Assembly: GCA_020635995.1 (NCBI GenBank)
Contig: JACJYS010000007.1
Location: 122,280-186,279, forward strand
From: Chitinophagales bacterium
GTDB taxonomy: Bacteria > Bacteroidota > Bacteroidia > Chitinophagales > UBA8649
Direction: 5' to 3'
DNA: 64,000 nt
How positions within the stretch are numbered: the first letter of the stretch is position 1; each line of letters starts with the position of its first letter. Of the stretch, positions 61,878 to 64,000 are shown in pieces. The notes beneath the pieces were generated by a model. It was not told where the DNA came from. It made no database searches and saw nothing but the letters and a program-made list of their open reading frames with translations. Made by a program: the position numbers and the translations under genes.

Positions 61878-62483
61878 TCAATGTGCTCCCATCAAATAGA
61901 GGTCTGAGATGGCCGTGTCTTCATACTTCTCTCCTTTATAAACTTCCAAAATTTCAATCGTCACGACATCTCCATTTGTGACCGTCATGTAATAAGTGTC
62001 CCACTTAAATATTTGTGGATACATGGAGTCAAGAAAGTTCAAAATCAATTTGGGCTCGCTATTCTTCTTTAGAATCGCTTTTTTAACTCGTGAATTTGCT
62101 TCCCATGTTTCCTTGCTTTTACAATACCCGTTGTTCAGCCCAATCTCGTAAAAAAGGATGTCAAGTGTGTCGACACCTTGAAATGTAATGTTGATTTGCT
62201 CACCTATTCCATATCCGTTCTTGCCTTCTACCCAAGCTGTAGATGGATCTCCATCTTCCATATTGTCAATGTCATACGAAATTCCCTTTTGACTTTCTAA
62301 ACTTGAGGAGGCCGTCATGTTCCAACCAATTGCACATCCAAGACTGCAACCACCAATCAAGGGAATAGTAACTTCTTCGTATGAAGTCGTATCTCCCAAT
62401 TCAGCGGTTACTTTAGGTATTTCTTGTCCCGAGCAATGAACATGGATTATAAATGTCAATATCGTTAGAAAGCAGATTTTCAT
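61878..62483 (-). CDS. Exported NADase-type glycan-binding-domain protein, cassette gene
   Basis: 201 residues from ATG 62483 (MKICFLTILT); a TTG one box upstream would start inside the R' box and is rejected. Signal peptide to about residue 19 (VHCSGQ), then a beta-sandwich of the NADase-type glycan-binding (discoidin-like) domain with MEDGDPSTAWVEGKNGYGIG and a late IEILEVYKG. Two or three cysteines follow the signal. It would bind sugar outside the cell; no catalytic domain is fused. Cassette ends GTTGGCACAC and GTGTGCCAAC match exactly. Confidence 0.75.
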   Translation of the reverse strand: MKICFLTILTFIIHVHCSGQEIPKVTAELGDTTSYEEVTIPLIGGCSLGCAIGWNMTASSSLESQKGISYDIDNMEDGDPSTAWVEGKNGYGIGEQINITFQGVDTLDILFYEIGLNNGYCKSKETWEANSRVKKAILKKNSEPKLILNFLDSMYPQIFKWDTYYMTVTNGDVVTIEILEVYKGEKYEDTAISDLYLMGAH

Positions 62484-62492
62484 TTTTTTAAT

Positions 62493-62626
62493 GTGTGCCA
62501 ACGGTTTGGCTATGAGCAGTTGGGGATTTCTTGCTCTTACTTTTCAGTTTAGCACAGACCTTTGTTTTTTGTTTTGCTTTTGGTTAAGCACTTAAACCCC
62601 AATTGCTTATAGCCGTTGTTGTGTGC
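62493..62626 (-). repeat. attC-like site 15
   Basis: Boxes GTGTGCCAAC (62493-62502) and GTTGTGTGC (62618-62626). Stem GGCTATGAGCAGTTGGGG with CCCCAATTGCTTATAGCC, two G-T wobbles. Confidence 0.88.
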
Positions 62627-62632
62627 CGTTTT

Positions 62633-63715
62633 TTATTTTCCACTTTTTCGCCTGTTATCTTCTCGACACAGCATTTGACAATTTTCGGCAGTTGTCTTTC
62701 CGCCTGAATGCCAAGGGTCAATATGGTCAGCTTCCATTTCGTTGATTTCATAATGTTCTTTGCATACAGGACAAATACCCTTTTGTCTTTCGTAGGCTTC
62801 TCGTTTCTGATTTGGACTAAATGCTCTAATGTTTAGGTACTTTTCCTTTCTGGTCAATACATAAGTGTAAATTCCTTTTTTGTTCTGAACATCTTCGTCA
62901 AGCATCAATTTGGTAATTTCTTCTTCGAGTTTCTTTGAGTCATATTTTTGGTCTTTAAACTCATTGTATAAGTCTCCCCATTGAATACCGCTCATTTCCT
63001 TACGGTATTTTGGAAAAACTGCTTTTACCCAATTAATTACAGATTGAAAATAAAGCCAAAGTTCATTTGCATTCGGTTCGTGCTGATTTTTTGCCATATA
63101 TGCTTCAATAGCATCACCGCTTATCCATTTGATTGTTGTCTCCAAATAATCTTGTCTAATTGGTGAACCTGTCATATAATCACCGCCTAAACCATAAGCA
63201 GCACAACCATTTTTACTAAAATATCTTTTAGCGTCTGAAACCCAAGAACCTGAATAAACTGCGTTTCTCAATTCTTGGTCAGTCAATTTTTCTCCTGCAA
63301 TGTTGATTGTTTTAAACCACTCTAATTTTTCGCTGTCAGTTCCGCTACACAAATAGACCATTAGTTTGTAGTTCAGAATTTGCTCCTGTTCGTCTTTTTG
63401 TAGGTTATGGAAAAATCTGTTATTAAAAGCAAAATCTCCTTCTACGAATTGAGAAATGGAAATTGTCCGTTGTTGTCCGTCAATTACTTCAAAGTTTCCA
63501 TCTTCACGAACTGCCCAATACATTACATTTAAGGGAAAGTCTTTTGTAATTGTGTCAATTACTGCATCTCTTTGGCGGTCTTTGTAGATAAATTCACGTT
63601 GATAGGGTGGGCGAATGTCTAATTTGCCACCATAACCAATAACGCCACCTTCTTCGTTATCTTCATATCCGTTGGTCAATTCACGGACTGTAATTTCTTT
63701 AAGTTCTATGTTCAT
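62633..63715 (-). CDS. DUF262-HNH nuclease (GmrSD-like), cassette gene
   Basis: 360 residues. N-terminal DUF262 domain with PYQREFIYKDRQRDAVIDTI and the NTPase-type DGQQR (residues 79-83); a C-terminal HNH domain with ICPVCKEHYEINEMEADHIDPW, where two cysteines and the HIDPWH histidines would hold zinc/catalysis. DUF262 proteins include GmrS-type subunits that recognise modified DNA. It overlaps the methyltransferase gene by 4 bp (ATGA), so the two are coupled. This fits a restriction-modification or modification-dependent defence pair. Confidence 0.85.
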   Translation of the reverse strand: MNIELKEITVRELTNGYEDNEEGGVIGYGGKLDIRPPYQREFIYKDRQRDAVIDTITKDFPLNVMYWAVREDGNFEVIDGQQRTISISQFVEGDFAFNNRFFHNLQKDEQEQILNYKLMVYLCSGTDSEKLEWFKTINIAGEKLTDQELRNAVYSGSWVSDAKRYFSKNGCAAYGLGGDYMTGSPIRQDYLETTIKWISGDAIEAYMAKNQHEPNANELWLYFQSVINWVKAVFPKYRKEMSGIQWGDLYNEFKDQKYDSKKLEEEITKLMLDEDVQNKKGIYTYVLTRKEKYLNIRAFSPNQKREAYERQKGICPVCKEHYEINEMEADHIDPWHSGGKTTAENCQMLCREDNRRKSGK

Positions 63716-64000
63716 AAAGCCTTGTTCTTAATGAATATTCTTGCGTATGTGTTTTTACCATCTATTAATGGTCTTGCATCTTTAGTTCCTTTGAATGGAA
63801 TGCCGACTATTTCAGGGTCGTAACCAGCAGAAGCAGAAAGTCCTAAAATTTCAAATTGGTCAGGATTGTATTTGTCTAAAAATGTGATTGGAACGCCCAT
63901 AACACCTTTATAGTCAGCAGGTATATCTTTAGTCTTGTTAACATTGATTGCATCATAGTTATCATAAGTAGGGTATTCTTCTGGCGAATAAGACTTGTAA
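63712..64000 (-). CDS. EcoRI-type adenine-specific DNA methyltransferase, N-terminus outside window
   Basis: The last ~95 residues are visible; the frame stays open to the window edge. The segments YDNYDAINVNKTKDIP and MGVPITFLDKYNPDQFEILG are characteristic of the EcoRI-family adenine methyltransferase C-terminus. The catalytic motif lies outside. Coupled by a 4-bp overlap to the DUF262-HNH gene, it would protect host DNA from the partner nuclease. First gene of a cassette that is open to the right. Confidence 0.8.
   Translation of the reverse strand, partial: YKSYSPEEYPTYDNYDAINVNKTKDIPADYKGVMGVPITFLDKYNPDQFEILGLSASAGYDPEIVGIPFKGTKDARPLIDGKNTYARIFIKNKAL

Larger units (their letters stand above)
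47983..64000. mobile_element. Integron-type cassette array 2, open to the right
   Basis: Eight complete cassettes and one cut by the window end, all with genes on the - strand. Sites begin at 47983, 49929, 52422, 53413, 55653, 57051, 60093, 61725 and 62493. All eight complete cassettes have matched end boxes of 9-10 bp, for example GTTGGCAATA/TATTGCCAAC for 50057-52431. Stops lie 0-23 bp from the left site, starts mostly 9-100 bp from the right site. Gene direction implies that the integrase and attI, if present, lie beyond 64 kb. Confidence 0.88.

Noticed and set aside
34772..62626. The palindromes as ordinary intrinsic terminators or REP elements
   Set aside because: They lack a T-tract on the transcript side and have long variable loops. 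They carry matched boxes with the opposite cassette end and wobble asymmetry toward the + strand, which terminators would not show.
34772..64000. An integron integrase inside the window
   Set aside because: No tyrosine recombinase frame is seen. It should lie right of 64 kb if the arrays are functional, or be absent (integrase-less array).

Overview
The window looks like a chromosome segment of a low-GC Bacteroidota bacterium. The signs are TAnnTTTG-type -7 promoter boxes, A/T-rich leaders without clear Shine-Dalgarno sequences, occasional GTG/TTG starts, TonB-dependent receptors with a carboxypeptidase-regulatory-like N-terminus, and type IX secretion (T9SS) C-terminal sorting domains. I cannot name the genus.

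Left part, about 1-34,000: core chromosome. From the left edge: a truncated thiolase-fold ketosynthase and a GT2 glycosyltransferase; a membrane-anchored TPR protein and pdhA, divergent from a recF-led + strand run (recF, a DUF721/DciA-like gene, a TPR/LysM-like exported protein, rfbD, cysQ, an SDR); a TonB-dependent receptor behind a leader with mutually exclusive hairpins; the tig-clpP-clpX quality-control operon with tRNA-Leu(TAG); an exported S74-chaperone lipoprotein and a T9SS cargo protein; rel/spoT; fur-STAS-purA; pabB; a fahA-led catabolic operon; alaS; an M23 peptidase. A structured repeat occurs twice (11.8 and 17.7 kb).

Right part, about 34.7-64 kb: two runs of integron-type gene cassettes, 34,772-40,859 and from 47,983 to the window end. 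Between them lies a core block: a leucine-rich repeat protein, a TPP riboswitch with its TonB-dependent receptor, and an ACP/ketosynthase/chain-length-factor trio. All cassette genes are on the - strand. Between cassettes lie imperfect palindromes of 65-200 bp bounded by YAAC and GTTR boxes (attC-like sites). The decisive observation is that in almost every cassette the box at its 5' end is an exact 9-10 bp inverted copy of the box at its own 3' end, as expected if TTRRRY and RYYYAAC come from one circular cassette, while the two boxes of a single site often do not match. No integrase gene is in the window; gene orientation predicts it beyond the right edge.

Cassette contents, left to right: a VOC protein; an S41 peptidase; a repeat protein plus T9SS protein; an IS1182-like remnant; a zinc-ribbon protein; a membrane protein pair with a HEPN-like tail; an ArsR-SRPBCC-DoxX-YdeI operon; an AraC-SDR-NTF2 group; two VOC proteins; a lipoprotein plus outer-membrane barrel; a 411-aa exported protein; a PLD-like nuclease coupled to an E2-E1-JAB fusion (the most exciting candidate system); a HEPN plus DUF3800-like pair; a NADase-type glycan-binding-domain protein; and a DUF262-HNH nuclease with an EcoRI-type adenine methyltransferase cut by the window end. 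At least three or four of these resemble anti-phage modules, so the array looks like a reservoir of defence and stress genes.
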